This document shows positions 32,554-43,578 of a stretch of DNA of 64,000 nucleotides, one piece after another. Positions within the stretch are counted from its first letter, which is position 1. The number at the start of each line of letters is the position of its first letter. Made by a program: the position numbers and the translations under genes. The notes under the pieces were generated by a model, which saw nothing but the letters and a program-made list of their open reading frames with translations, was not told where the DNA came from and did not search any database. Source of the stretch: Isoetes taiwanensis (taxonomy: Eukaryota; Streptophyta; Lycopodiopsida; Isoetales; Isoetaceae); assembly GCA_021234155.1 (NCBI GenBank), contig JAJEKV010000047.1, forward strand, positions 4,105,323 to 4,169,322, read 5' to 3'.

Positions 32554-33491
32554 TCAAGGCTTCTCCTTGCATATCCTCCTCGCTAGGTGGAGGTCCTTGG
32601 GCATGACTGTCACTCGCTTGGCGTGGATGACGCATAGGTCGCCTTCTTCAAAAAGCTGTACGAGCTCCCATTAGAGGAAATATGAGATCACATTTTGTCC
32701 CATTTAAGGGATGCTTAAAATGCCACGTCAGCTTTTTAAACTGTCCAATAAGAGAAGAGTTTCAGTGTAATTAATGCAGTTGCAACTAACTTCTGTAGTA
32801 TTATTTTTTCATTATAACTTTTCATCTATAACTCCGATTCAAACACTTTTTGTAGCAATGGGTTCGTCTTCTCAAGATCTTCCCATTCATATACCTTTCC
32901 TGATATAAATGTACAAGAAATAATAAAAAAATTATATTTTTTTAAGATTAACGCATATGACCATATTGAAATACATCATAACCATATATCATTAGAAAGA
33001 TCTTTTCATTCCGCATCTAACGCAACAAACGCCGCAGCATTTTGACGAGTGGATCAAAAGTTATTGGAGAAAAACAAAAGCAATGAGGTTGTTGGTGCTG
33101 CATTAATTGCAGTTTATAGAGGGTAGCCATTCTATTGGAGGATTCTTATGGGGATGACATGAGATCTCAAATTTCTTCTAATGGCCTCTGCCACCGCCTG
33201 CAGTGCTCGGACCATCAGGGGTGTGACCCTGTAGTTGGTCCGGAAGTCCTGCATTATTTCGCAAAGAAGCCGTTCAAACGACGCCTTCCGAATGAGGAGA
33301 TTAGTGCACTGCTGAAAGTGCCTAATCTCCCGGAACACACGGGCATGCTTGGAGTTGGGCCCGTGATGAACCTTCTTCGGCAGCTTCGGCCGTGGTGGCG
33401 GTGGCTTCGACTGGTTCTTGGGCCTCCCGCCTCTAACGTATTTGGGTTGATGCATGATAAGGTGGCACAAAAATGTGCATTTTGAAACCAC
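32554..33491 (-). pseudogene. Divergent histone H3-like gene interrupted by a 515-bp segment (copy A)
   Basis: The minus-strand frame ending at 33183 has a proline/lysine-rich tail (KPPPPRPKLPKKVHHGPN) and an H3 core: VFREIRHFQQCTNLLIRK, FERLLCEIMQDF and MVRALQAVAEA. The rest of the fold lies at 32554-32667: [19 protein letters not shown], then [12 protein letters not shown] and a stop. These are the alpha-N, alpha-1, alpha-2 and alpha-3 helices of H3. Loop 1 has canonical H3 length, not the longer loop of typical plant CENH3, and the tail lacks ARTKQTARKS. The separating segment (32669-33183) has inverted-repeat ends and no GT-AG borders, yet its removal leaves the frame intact. The start is probably the internal Met at 33455. 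The histone DNA is GC-richer than its flanks. Confidence 0.7.
32669..33183. mobile_element. Inverted-repeat-ended segment inside the H3-like gene (copy A)
   Basis: The left end CATTAGAGGAAATATGAGAT and the right end, reversed, CATTAGAAGAAATTTGAGAT form terminal inverted repeats of about 25 bp with a few mismatches. No direct duplication of the flanking coding sequence is visible. The copy B counterpart is 42068-42481, shorter by an internal deletion. It contains an ATAACTTTTGATCC-type word (inverted, about 33053) also seen at 14643. Confidence 0.6.
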
Positions 33492-33954
33492 AAAATGAAG
33501 TTGAAAATTGTAGTAATAATGCCCTCAAGATTTGAAATACGAGCTATTAATGCTTTGAAAGAAATTCCATTTTTGGATACCTCCAAAAATGGATTCTTTA
33601 CGGAAAAATGTGGGAAAAAGTGGGAAGAAACTATTTTTTTGAAATTTTTTCAAAATTCCCACTTTCGTTTTGATGCAAATTCACCTCCGGAGAAGCTCTT
33701 CCATATTCATTCAATCAGGGAAGGAACAGGGACGGAAGGCAAGTTCACATCTTCAAATTATGTTATGTAAAAGCAAAATGACATTCTTGGCTCACAGAAA
33801 GTATCTCGTTGCTTGTCAAGAATAATAGGAGGGAGGCTAATTCAAGGAAGGCAGCAAGCTATTCATGCCCTAGCCAGGTTTAAATTTTTTCTAGATCATG
33901 AAAGGAATCGAGACTTATTATTGTAGGTCAACGATTTGTAGACCAAAGAAGTGA

Positions 33955-34398
33955 ATGGTGGAGAAAATAATCATGGGTGGTAGTGAAAAGACAGCTTCAA
34001 AGGAACTAAGCTCAGATGGATTGTCATATACAGATCTACATAAGGGGGAAAAGGAGTTTGATAAACAGAATGAAATAAACCGATTTTGGGGAGACAATGT
34101 TAAGTCTTGTTACAAATTGAGGAACCTCCAATTATCAAAGAGGAATGAGTTCATGAATCTTTATAGGAAAGTGTATGTTGATAGACAACATGCTCAGGGA
34201 GGTCTAATTCCACAAACCTTTGCTGTTGCTTATTTTCTTCAAGAGATGAAGGGGAAACAAATAAATTGGTTATCTTTTCAAGCACATGTAGCTGAAAATT
34301 CAAGGTCACAAAAGTTAGAGAGTAAGGAGGACAGTTTTTCCAAGAATAGGTTACAAGAGAAGAATCATGCGAGCACTCAATTATCAGTGGGATCATGA
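33955..34398 (+). pseudogene. First exon of the coiled-coil/zinc-finger/phosphatase gene, truncated copy A
   Basis: It is nearly identical to 43579-44022: MVEKIIMGGSEKTASKEL, GLSYTDLHKGEKEFDKQNEI, RQHAQGGLIPQTFAVAY and QINWLSFQAHVAEN. A second exon-like segment (QFLAKLELTWFQ) follows at about 34520-34555 between AG and GTAAGT. The duplication ends at 34613, so the coiled-coil, zinc-finger and phosphatase exons are absent. It is a truncated duplicate unless a short product is made. Confidence 0.6.
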
Positions 34399-34613
34399 CT
34401 TAATGTCACTTCTAAATGCGAAAAAAAAGTCTGCAACAAAAAAGTGGTAATCCCTTCTTCACATCTTTTACCTTGAGTTTGTTTAAGATCATACAACCAC
34501 TAATTATCTTACACTTGCAGCAATTCCTAGCCAAATTGGAATTGACGTGGTTTCAAGTAAGTGTTTCTCTATTTTTTCACAATGAATTACTTAAAGTGTA
34601 TAATTTGGATACA

Positions 34614-35235
34614 ATTTTAAAATTTATCAAGCATGCTGCTTGTTGTTGTTGCCTGAGGTATTCACCATTTTTAGATAGCAAATAGGTCTTAGATTATTTT
34701 GTATGCTCCATGCTGTTTGTGATTTGTATTGTCACGAGAATAGTGAGATTACAAACCCACATAAATTGCTTGTGGTTTGTAGCTTGTTCGGGTTTGTGTA
34801 TGGTTTGGTGTGGTGATTGCATGAATTGTTTGCTAGTTTTTAGCTCTAAATTATGGTTTGATATGGTGACTCCAAGTTCAATGTTCTTTTCATGCTACTG
34901 AGGTGTTGGTTATAGCCCTAAATTATGGTTTTATGTATGGTTCATGGTTTGTAGCCTAAATTATGGTTTGTGGCTCGATTGTGTGTATAGTTGAGTTGTA
35001 CTTTGTCTTACATTATGTAGCTTGAAAGTTTATATAGTGTAGTTTATAGTTTGTAGTTAAAGATGTCTAGCAGATAGTTAGATAGTTGCTATAGTTTGTA
35101 GCCTGAGATATGATTTGTTTCATAGTATCTTGCTATAGTTTGTAGCCTAAGATATGTTGTTTTATAGTTTGTAGCCTGAGATATGCTTTGTTTCATAGTA
35201 TGTTGCTATAGTTTGTAGCCTGAGATATGTTGTTT
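34614..35235. repeat. Low-complexity TTTGTAGCC repeats between the duplicated segments
   Basis: ATAGTTTGTAGCCTGAGATA-like units alternate with TTTGTTTCATAGTATGTTGC, most regularly from 35080 to 35235. No gene recognised. The copy B boundary falls inside the last unit. Confidence 0.7.
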
Positions 35236-38200
35236 CATAAAGGTATACATTGTTACATCTGTTCTTTTGTGAATTCTAGAGTGGAATAAAAAATATGTTG
35301 CTTACAAGAATTGTGTGCTGGTAAGGCTTGAAGCAGTCCCTAAAACCCTTTCTTCAAGCTCCAATTATGATAGAGACAAACATGTGCCTGATGTTCAATT
35401 ATAATTTTGACCTGTTAAAACATTTCAAATCCCTGAAGGGTTATGAGCAATTAATACATGCAGCAAATTTATATGATTTCTAGCAGTAACTACCTCAACT
35501 CTAGAAGGACAATTGACCAACACAACCTACAGGCAGAGGATTGTCTCAATTTAAATATTCGAATGCACTTTTTAGCAAAGGTAATAATTTTGCAAGGCAT
35601 TAAAACTATCAAACTTCTCAGATTTTATGTTGGAAATTTCAGGGGTTAAAGCTCAAGAAATATTCAACCTTATAATAGCGGCTCTGCAATCTATGTTGTA
35701 CATTCTAAGGTAAATGTTCGAGGTGCCATTTGCAATTTGTAGATATGAATTACATTTTTATGCAACCATTCCTTTGCGCATCATTGGCTGTGACTAAGGA
35801 CTTTTGTATTTAAGTGTAGAAATGAGCAGAAATCAAGAAAATGTTATGTATGCAGCTTGAAATAGATATAAAATTGCTTGAAAATGGATTTGAAAATGTT
35901 GCATTCATGTGATATCAAGACATACAATCTATGATGTGAAGCTTGGTTACAATTAAAGTGGCTCCAACAATCTATAATGTGAAGCTTGGTTACAATTAGG
36001 AGAGGGCTGCATGCACCGAAACATACCTATGCCTTTGAGCCTTACAACTCATGTAATCAGGCATGTCCTTCGTCCTGTCCCACAGCTGCCCTTTGACTCT
36101 AGATCCCCCGCTATGGCTTGGCTCAGCGACTCCAAGGATACCCATTTCCCTCCCCTTGGCGGAAGACTAACTTCCGAGGGCAAGATTTGCTGGTCATACT
36201 AGCAGACTATGTCAGTATAGTAAGGGGTTCTAGTCAGGGTTGCATGGAGGTCGAAGAGCTGGTCAAACACATGGAAGGCCTCTTCAGCAAGGAAATCACG
36301 GGACTGTCCTACTATTGAACAAAGTTCGTGGGTGCCATTGAGCAGAAATAGATGTAGAAAATGGCTTGGAAGAGTTGACAGAGGGCTGGAAAATTGCCTA
36401 AGAGGGTGAGAGCAAGTTTGGTGAAGATAAAATGGCAAATCAGGTCTCCTTATATAGACTAAGGCTGTCTATGTTTCCGTGCACAATTGTTCGTGATCGA
36501 ACAGACCTTTAATTCTAAGGTTATGGGTCCCCAAATGAGGTAACATGAAGTGCAAATCTAAGCAAAACAAGCCAAGAAATACTACATAGCAGTTTGATGG
36601 GTCAAACTTGGGCAATTCATGGTCAAACTTGGTCGACTTGGGTCACTTCACGCGAAAGGGGTCTGCGTCGCGAATGCAGAGGCGTTTGGCGTGGAGTGAC
36701 CGGAATGGGCTGATTTCTATGAAACTAAACATTTCTGAGGGTTATAAGATACTGAAATGCCTATCTGGATTGAGTCTAGACCAACTAGCAACTTATTTCA
36801 TGCTAACTAGACATCTAAAAGTGCAAATATGGGTGACTCGGGTCACTTCGCGCGAAAGGGGTCTGCGTCGTGAACGCGGAGGGATTTGGCATGGAGTGAC
36901 CGGAGTGGCCTGATCTTGGCTACTTTTTGACATTTTTAGCAAAAATTGGTACTACACTACATTTCTAGACAAACTCTAAGCATTCTAACATCTTTTAGTA
37001 CAAAATTTGGATCAATTTTGTCCCAAATCAAGTGACTCGGGTCACTTCGCGCGAAAGGGGCCTGCGTCGCGAACGCAGAGGCGTTTGACGTGGAGTGACC
37101 GGAGTCGGTCAACTTCGAGGCAATTTTTTGATTTTTTTGACAAAATTTTATGCAGATTAAGCAATTAGGAGTATTCTAAGTACAATAGAAAAAGCTTTCA
37201 TACCCAATTGATTTATACAAGAACACTTTTATGCTAATGAGAAATTGATTTACACAAACCATTAACACAACTAACATTATTAACACAAACTATTGCATTT
37301 AACACATTTAAATTAAAATCCCCCTTAAACCCCCTTTGGTTTGGGTGCATATTCACAGGGGGTTACTCCGAGCATCGAGAGCTGTCGGATAGGCATATTT
37401 CCCCTTTATTCCTTGATCTGGACCGTACATAGCGATCCTCGTTTGTGGAGTATGCCAGTACAAGTTTTCGTATACTGTATATTGAGGTTTTCAAAATACT
37501 ATAAGGTTTGAGGGAAACTTAATGGTGTTAATTTTATACATGTATTGTAAGTTTTTAGGGGCTCTCGCTGCCCTACGTAACCCCCTGTGAATATGCACCC
37601 AAACCAAAGGGGGTTTAAGGGGGATTTTAATTTAAATGTGTTAAATGCAATAGTTTGTGTTAATAATGTTAGTTGTGTTAATGGTTTGTGTTAACTAAAA
37701 ATTTTTTTGGCCCCTTCGGGGCCTTAAGGATGGTGTAGAGGTGTAGATATAGACATTACCTAATACTCTAATGATGGATAGTTGGAAAAAAAAAATTCGG
37801 CCCTTCGGGCCCTCATAAAATGAACATCATCTTAACTTTTGATATAAGTTCACTAGAACCAAGGCAGGGTGGCCATACGACATCATCGGTAGAATACTCA
37901 TGCTAATAATATTTATGTTATCATTTGCATTGATTGTGATTCCATAGAAAGACATATGTGCCTCTCCATACACAGGGTCAGCGTGTTACTTATTATCCAT
38001 ACATAGGGAGTTGAACCCTAGTGTCCAAATATGCAGCACTAGGGATTTAGATATTTAAAGTATGACGTGCATAACAAATAGTCTGGTAATAAAACAGAGT
38101 TATACTTCTCATTTCACATCTGGATTACACAGAATATCCACAGGTTTTATATTATAAATACGCTATGATCACACACATAGCATCTGACAAATGCATGAAG

Positions 38201-38270
38201 AACTCCAAGAAATGAGAAAATGGTATCAATACATTACTTGATATGTAAAGAAAAATGTAAGCAGCAATGT

Positions 38271-38519
38271 TCATATATGAGCGCCATCTATATCAGCATC
38301 AGTCAGAATGATAATTTTATGGTATCGAAGCATGTCTTTAGAGAACTCTTCCCCTACGTAGCCAAGGAACATCTTGACGTTAAAGAAACATTGATATACC
38401 TTTGTACGAAGTCCCAATGCGAGAATAAGATCCTGTAGCTCTTGGGTTTTGTATATTGCAGCATCATCCTTCCGTTCTACATTAAGGAGTTTTTCCTTCA
38501 ATGGTAAGATCGCCTAGAA
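38271..38519 (-). pseudogene. gyrB: Captured fragment of organellar DNA gyrase subunit B
   Basis: The minus-strand frame reads [20 protein letters not shown], then QDLILALGL and, after an insertion of about 20 codons, [27 protein letters not shown]. The last is the TOPRIM metal-binding motif of type II topoisomerase B subunits (EGDSA...DxDxDG). The inserted stretch begins GTACAAAG and ends CTACGTAG, so it looks like a retained intron. The piece was therefore copied from genomic DNA, not from mRNA. The N-terminal ATPase domain and everything after GAHI are missing; a TGA follows. Plants use this nuclear-encoded gyrase in plastids and mitochondria. This copy cannot make an enzyme. Confidence 0.8.
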
Positions 38520-38734
38520 GAGCAATTGTACGCATGTCAATTTCAATTGGATATAGAACATAAGCTTCATACTAAACAAGCACTCTTAATACACAGGCTG
38601 GCGGTCTACGCCACTTTTGCACTTCCTCTTGTTGATTCTCTTTCCACAATAAATATTTCTGTAAAAACCAAAAGTAGTCCTGCTTCACTATCACAATGGC
38701 GATGGAGAAGCTCTGGAGATGAAGACGAAGGTGC

Positions 38735-38825
38735 TGCCATTATGCCCGAAATACAGTTTATTTCCGCCCTGCAGAGGAAGACAATGAGCTTTTGGAGAGA
38801 CAAATTAAGGAGCTACGATTTTGGA
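38735..38825 (+). pseudogene. Possible captured exon (acidic helix)
   Basis: One plus-strand frame reads VYFRPAEEDNELLERQIKEL followed by RFWMSSAN, a charged amphipathic helix unlike the surrounding random frames. It is not bounded by clear splice sites. Source gene unknown. Confidence 0.3.
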
Positions 38826-40197
38826 TGAGCTCTGCAAATGTCTGTTTTAGGGCAATAGGGAATCAAACATTCCACCTCAAAACTGGAACAAGAGAGAAGG
38901 AAAAAGCTTATTTACTTGATTGAATAGCTAGAGAATAGTATTCGATGTGAGGCCCGAACCTGGGAAAATAATCTGTCAGTTAGAAATCGGAAGTCCCTGG
39001 ATATGTTCTGTTCTTCCAGTTCAAAGAATCTCGATGGGAAGAATCGAAAAAGCAAATTTCAAAAACCCTAAAGTGAAGGGGCACGAGCATTGCATGGATC
39101 TGAAAATTAGCAAAATAATCCCACAAATTTCTATAGGAAAACATGCATACAAGAGCACTCGCAACCACTCGATCTCCCCTCTTCAACAAAATCAACGGCT
39201 AAAAAATAACGCACTCTAGAAATACTAATTAGTACACCTAAACAAATACATCAACCAAATCATATAAAAACCATTGAAAAAAACGTAGAAAAGTACAAAA
39301 GAAACCCCCTGTTATTATGCTACATAACCAACACATAACTACCATTGACATTAATAAATATAACCATTGGATCCAACACATTTAAATTAAAATCCCCCTT
39401 AAACCCCCTTTGGTTTGGGTGCATATTCACACGGGGGGTGACTTCGGGCATCGAGAGCTGTCGGATTGGCATATTCGCCCCTTATTCCATAATCTACACC
39501 GTACGTAAAGTTCCTCATTTGTGGGGTATGCAAGTACAAGATTTGCTATACTGTATAATAAGATTAAGCAAAAATACTATAAGATTTCAACCTAATACTA
39601 TATGGTGTTGATTTCAATGCGTCCAAAATACAATTATGAGGGCTCTCGCTGCCCTACGTCACCCCCCGTGTGAATATGCACCCAAACCAAAGGGGGTTTA
39701 AGGGGGATTTTAATTTAAATGTGTTGGATCCAATGGTTATATTTATTAATATTATACTAAAAAATTTTTTTGGCCCTTCGGGCCATAAAAAAAAAAATGA
39801 CGATGAGAATATAAAAAGACATTTAAAACATGTAGCAATATGTGTTATGTGTTTATGTTAATAATGTTAATGATAGCTATGTGTTGGTTGTTATATCGAA
39901 AAAAATTTGACCCCTTCGGACCTAAAATTTCTGTTCTCGTTATTCTAATCAAACTAGAACATAAGCGGTTTGCATAAAAATGGAAAGCGAGAGGAGTCAA
40001 TTAATATACATAAGCAACTTTTTCATTAAATGTACACCGCCCGACCAAAGGTTTAGTAGCTTCTTATCTTTGAGGAAAATAAGAAATGAGGAAGAGCTAC
40101 ATAGTTACTTCCTCCAAAAAGCAAAACAGAATAAAATGTAGTATACCTTTAACGAATACACCACTCTTCTAGGTCCGTGAAATTTAAGCCATAGCTC

Positions 40198-40602
40198 TCA
40201 AGGAATGCACAAGCCTAGCGGACCATGCACGGATTGAACTGAGCAGTAGAAAAAAAAGGATTCACCTATTTGGGCACTTGGAAATGCATTTGGAAATGGA
40301 CTTGGAAATGCATGTGGATCTTCATATGCGCTATATTCTTCACATACATCTTCATAGTCATCTTCATATGCATCTGCTTCATATTCTTCTTCAAAAAGCC
40401 CAGCTTCTTCATATTCATTTTCATCTTGAAAATCATATCCATGATAAATAACTTTACTTTGCCTATGTTTAGCATTTGATCTGCGAATAACCTGCTGCTG
40501 ATAGTCAAACACTGGGTCATGGCCCTGTCGAAATTGAGACCTGAGATAATCCCAACAACTCCTTGGCACTTGGGAATGGTCTTTAATGTAAAGTATCTTC
40601 AA
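40198..40602 (-). pseudogene. Unidentified acidic ORF (captured exon?)
   Basis: The frame reads KDHSQVPRSCWDYLRSQFRQ, GHDPVFDYQQQVIRRSNAKH, then a long Glu/Asp/Tyr-rich segment and a PSPFPNAFPS end. The N-terminal half is conserved-looking; the acidic half derives from a near-repetitive CTTCATAT tract on the plus strand. Source unknown. It lies inside hairpin-headed element copy 3, antisense to it like the ClpP fragment. Confidence 0.4.
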
Positions 40603-40999
40603 TGACGAACATGATAGATTTTAAAACCGTAGCATCCTTATCAAGAGTAATGTCTGAAGAATTCTGTCCTGTTACAACATGCCACAAGCCTTGTGAAATT
40701 AATGACCAGATCATGTGAAATCTCCATTCTTCATATTTATAAAGGGTTAAAAACATACCGTCTCAAAGGAGCTATAATCTCATAAATCTGTCAAAACGTG
40801 CACACCTCTGCCAAGCTGAGGTTCAACTCTCCTGAAATTCTTCTCTCCTTCAATTGTTTGTCAATCCAACAACAGTTACTGTAGGCCTTTGATCCTGCAT
40901 GCAATTGTGCCTTGAAGAAGGAATACCCAAATCCAGAAGCTGATCTATATCCTTCTAGAAAAAACAGATCGGCACTCCCCTGTATCGAGTACAGATCAA

Positions 41000-41428
41000 C
41001 CATAAATACCCATTGCAGCACTCACTGAGCCACCGGGGCAATTATAAACAGACGAATAGGCTTAGTAGGATCATTTGCATCAAGCAACAACAGCTGGCTG
41101 ATGATGGCATCTGCTACAAAATCATTCATTTCATAACCTAAAACCGCAGTTCTCTATCTCAAAAGCAAAACCATTACATCTCGCCTCTGCCGAGCGTTGA
41201 GAAGACATCGCAGGGAGCTTGAGATCCATATATACCAAACGGTGCAGCCTCAAACATAGTTGGGGAGACATTTTTTGTGAGAGAATCATAGGCGCCCATT
41301 TTGCATCTGAGAGGCCGGAAAGAACACAAGCTTGTGGGTCTATTGCATGGAAGCTCGGAGGTGCAAAAATGGGTGGATGTTGGTAAAAAGGTAGTTACTC
41401 TTGCCATGACAGATGATGCAGCCGCCAT
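41000..41428 (-). pseudogene. Captured fragment of a plastid ClpP-type protease gene
   Basis: From 41428 leftwards, MAAASSVMARVTTFLPTSTH and a Ser/Thr/Arg-rich run resemble a chloroplast transit peptide, ending near 41174. A second exon at about 41040-41130 reads NDFVADAIISQLLLLDANDP, TKPIRLFI. After a one-base shift, CPGGSVSAAMGIY follows (41000-41040), the ClpP substrate-strand motif normally N-S-P-G-G. The catalytic Ser, His and Asp segments that would follow are not present. The split into transit-peptide and core exons shows genomic, not mRNA, capture. Linking the first ORF to ClpP rests on position and orientation and is inferred. Confidence 0.65.
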
Positions 41429-41945
41429 AGCTAGGAGCTCCTCTATCCTTGTAAAAAAAAAATATTTAACTACTCTCAACCTACCTTGGAGAACCAGACT
41501 GCATGAATCGGCTAGCTTTTGCTGTTTTATAAACCCTAGTTTTTGCAAATGATGAGATAAAACTGAAAAAACCAGATCTGAGAAAAGCGCCATAGCACTC
41601 AGTTTTGGAATCAGTCTTCTTTGCCTTTGCAATCTGCCATAGCCACCAGTTTCGGAACAGGGGTCTTCGCTTCTTGCCCTGCACAACATCAGAAATCAAG
41701 GCCTGTGATATATAGATAAATTTAATCACGGCCATCCAATTCTCCCTCTTATAAAAAATCAACGGCCAAGAAACGGAGCACTCTAGAAATACTATTTAGT
41801 ACGTCTTGTTGAATACGACAACAAAATCATAGAAAAACCTTAGTAAATATCGTACAAAAACACAAAAGAAACCCCCTGTTATTATGCTACATATTAGATA
41901 TAAGTTGCAATATACAAAGATATTTTATATATATGAAGTTTAACT

Positions 41946-42789
41946 TATATCTTCAAGGCTTCTCCTTGCATATCCTCCTCGTTAGGTGGAGGTCCTTGGG
42001 CATGACTGTCACTCGCTTGGCGTGGATGACGCATAGGTTGCCTTCTTCAAAAAGCTGTACGAGCTCCCATTAGAGGAAATATGAGATCACATTTTGTCCC
42101 ATTTTATAACTTTTCATCTATAACTCCGATTCAAACACTTTTTGTAGCAATGGGTTCGTCTTCTCAAGATCTATCTAATGATAATCCATTCATATACCTT
42201 TCCTGATATAAATGTACAAGAAATAATAATTTTTTTTTTTTAAGATTAACGCATATGACCATATTGAAATACATCATAACCATATATCATTAGAAAGATC
42301 TTTTCATTCCGCATCTAACGCAACAAACGCCGCAGCATTTTGACGAGTGGATCAAAAGTTATTGGAGAAAAACAAAAGCAATGAGGTTGTTGGTGCTGCA
42401 TTAATTGCAGTTTATAGAGGGTAGCCATTCTATTGGAGGATTCTTATGGGGATGACATGAGATCTCAAATTTCTTCTAATGGCCTCTGCCACCGCCTGAA
42501 GTGCTCGGACCATCAGGGGTGTGACCCTGTAGTTGGTCCAGAAGTCCTGCATTATTTTGCAAAGAAGCCGTTCAAACGGCGCCTTCCGAATGAGGAGATT
42601 AGTGCACTGCTGAAAGTGCCTAATCTCCCGGAACACACGGGCATGCTTGGAGTTGGGCCCGTGATGAACCTTCTTCGGCAGCTCCGGCCGTGGTGGCGGC
42701 GGCTTCGACTGGTTCTTGGGCCTCCCGCCTCTAACGTATTTGGGTTGATGCATGATAAGGTGGCACAAAAATGTGCATTTTGAAACCAC
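41946..42789 (-). pseudogene. Divergent histone H3-like gene interrupted by a 414-bp segment (copy B)
   Basis: Same arrangement as copy A. The N-terminal part (42480-42789) has only a few differences (for example FERLLCKIMQDFWTNY). The C-terminal part lies at about 41952-42066. The interrupting segment 42068-42481 has the same inverted-repeat ends but lacks 108 internal bases. Frame is kept on both sides in both copies. This could reflect recent duplication rather than selection. Confidence 0.65.
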
Positions 42790-42849
42790 AAAATGAAGTT
42801 GAAAATTGTAGTAATAATGCCCTCAAGATTTGAAATACGAGCTATTAAT

Positions 42850-43170
42850 GGGTAAAAGCATGTTAGGGTGTCCCTTAAAAAGTATTATTTAGTGACTAAA
42901 AAGGTACCTAAAAAGGTAGCCAGGACTGGGTACTGGGTACCTGTATAATATCTCAATATAAGGTATGTTTTAGAACTTTTTATATATATATTGATCTCCG
43001 ATAGCATTATCTTTATCTTAACTTTGAATATTACCATGTCCTTGACTTTTATTTTGGATTTTGTATTAGTTTTAATGAAAAGAAAAATGAGAAAGTACCC
43101 AGTTCAGAAGTACCTAGTGTATGTACTTTTGCAGGTTCCAAAAGTGGTACACCCTAACATGCTTTTACCC
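42850..43170. mobile_element. MITE, 321 bp, with perfect 22-bp terminal inverted repeats
   Basis: The ends are GGGTAAAAGCATGTTAGGG... and its exact reverse complement ...CCCTAACATGCTTTTACCC. TAAT flanks both sides (42846-42849 and 43171-43174). The paralogous empty site in copy A (33545-33550) has TAAT once, directly proving the insertion. The 3-4 bp duplication and GGG ends suggest a PIF/Harbinger-like family, but that assignment is tentative. No coding sequence. Confidence 0.9.
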
Positions 43171-43578
43171 TAATGCTTTGAAAGAAATTCCATTTTTGGA
43201 TACCTCCAAAAATGGATTCTTTACGGAAAAATGTGGGAAAAAGTGGGAAGAAACGATTTTTTTTGAATTTTTTTCAAAATTCCCACTTTCGTTTCGATGC
43301 AAATTCACCTCCGGAGAAGCTCTTCCATATTCATTCAATCAGGAAAGGAACAGGTACGGAAGGCAAGTTCACATCTTCAAATTATGTTATGTAAAAGCAA
43401 AATGACATTCTCGGCTCACAGAAAGTATCTCGTTGCTTGTCAAGAATAATAGGAGAGAGGCTAATTCAAGGAAGGCAGCAAGCTATTCATGCCCTAGCCA
43501 GGTTTAGTTTTTTTCTAGATCATGAAAGGAATCGAGACTTATTATTGTAGGTCAACGATTTGTAGATCAAAGAAGTGA

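Larger units (their letters stand above)
29252..34613. repeat. Segmental duplication, copy A
   Basis: It aligns from CATAAAGGTATACATTG to TAATTTGGATACA with 35236-44238. Differences are mostly single bases, plus three insertions that explain the unequal lengths. Copy A has a LINE (31016-32210 with its duplication). Copy B has two hairpin-headed elements and a 321-bp MITE and lacks about 108 bp near 32700-32808. The net unit is about 4.1 kb. The first 700 bp contain a possible exon (KYVAYKNCVLVRLEAV) but no confident gene. Confidence 0.9.
37254..39325 (+). mobile_element. Hairpin-headed element, copy 2, carrying a gyrase B gene fragment
   Basis: It starts with a fold-back of about 435 bp (37254-37690) whose arms, over 100 bp each, contain CCCCCTTAAACCCCCTTT and GGTTTGGGTGCATATTCACA. 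It continues with AAAAATTTTTTTGGCCCC at 37699 and a GGCCCCTTCGGGGCC hairpin, a second GGCCCTTCGGGCC hairpin near 37792, cargo, and the conserved end CCCCCTGTTATTATGCTACAT-like at 39305-39325. The cargo includes an antisense exon of DNA gyrase B (38271-38519) and a possible sense exon (38735-38825). Copy A of the duplication lacks the insertion, as it lacks copy 3, which follows directly. Confidence 0.7.
39326..41892 (+). mobile_element. Hairpin-headed element, copy 3, carrying a ClpP gene fragment
   Basis: It begins directly where copy 2 ends. The fold-back (39326-39757) has the same arms and core as copy 2, with a more complete inverted repeat reaching GTGTTGGATCCAATGG. AAAAAATTTTTTTGGCCC with a GGCCCTTCGGGCC hairpin follows (39762-39784), then AAAAAAATTTGACCCCTTCG at 39899, cargo, and the conserved 3' end (about 41775-41892) shared with copies 1 and 2. 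The cargo contains antisense ClpP-like exons and an acidic antisense ORF. Confidence 0.7.

Noticed and set aside
33132-33491. Assignment of the H3-like protein as a true centromeric CENH3
   Set aside because: Loop 1 has canonical H3 length, and no CENH3-specific residue set could be confirmed by eye; left as a divergent H3.
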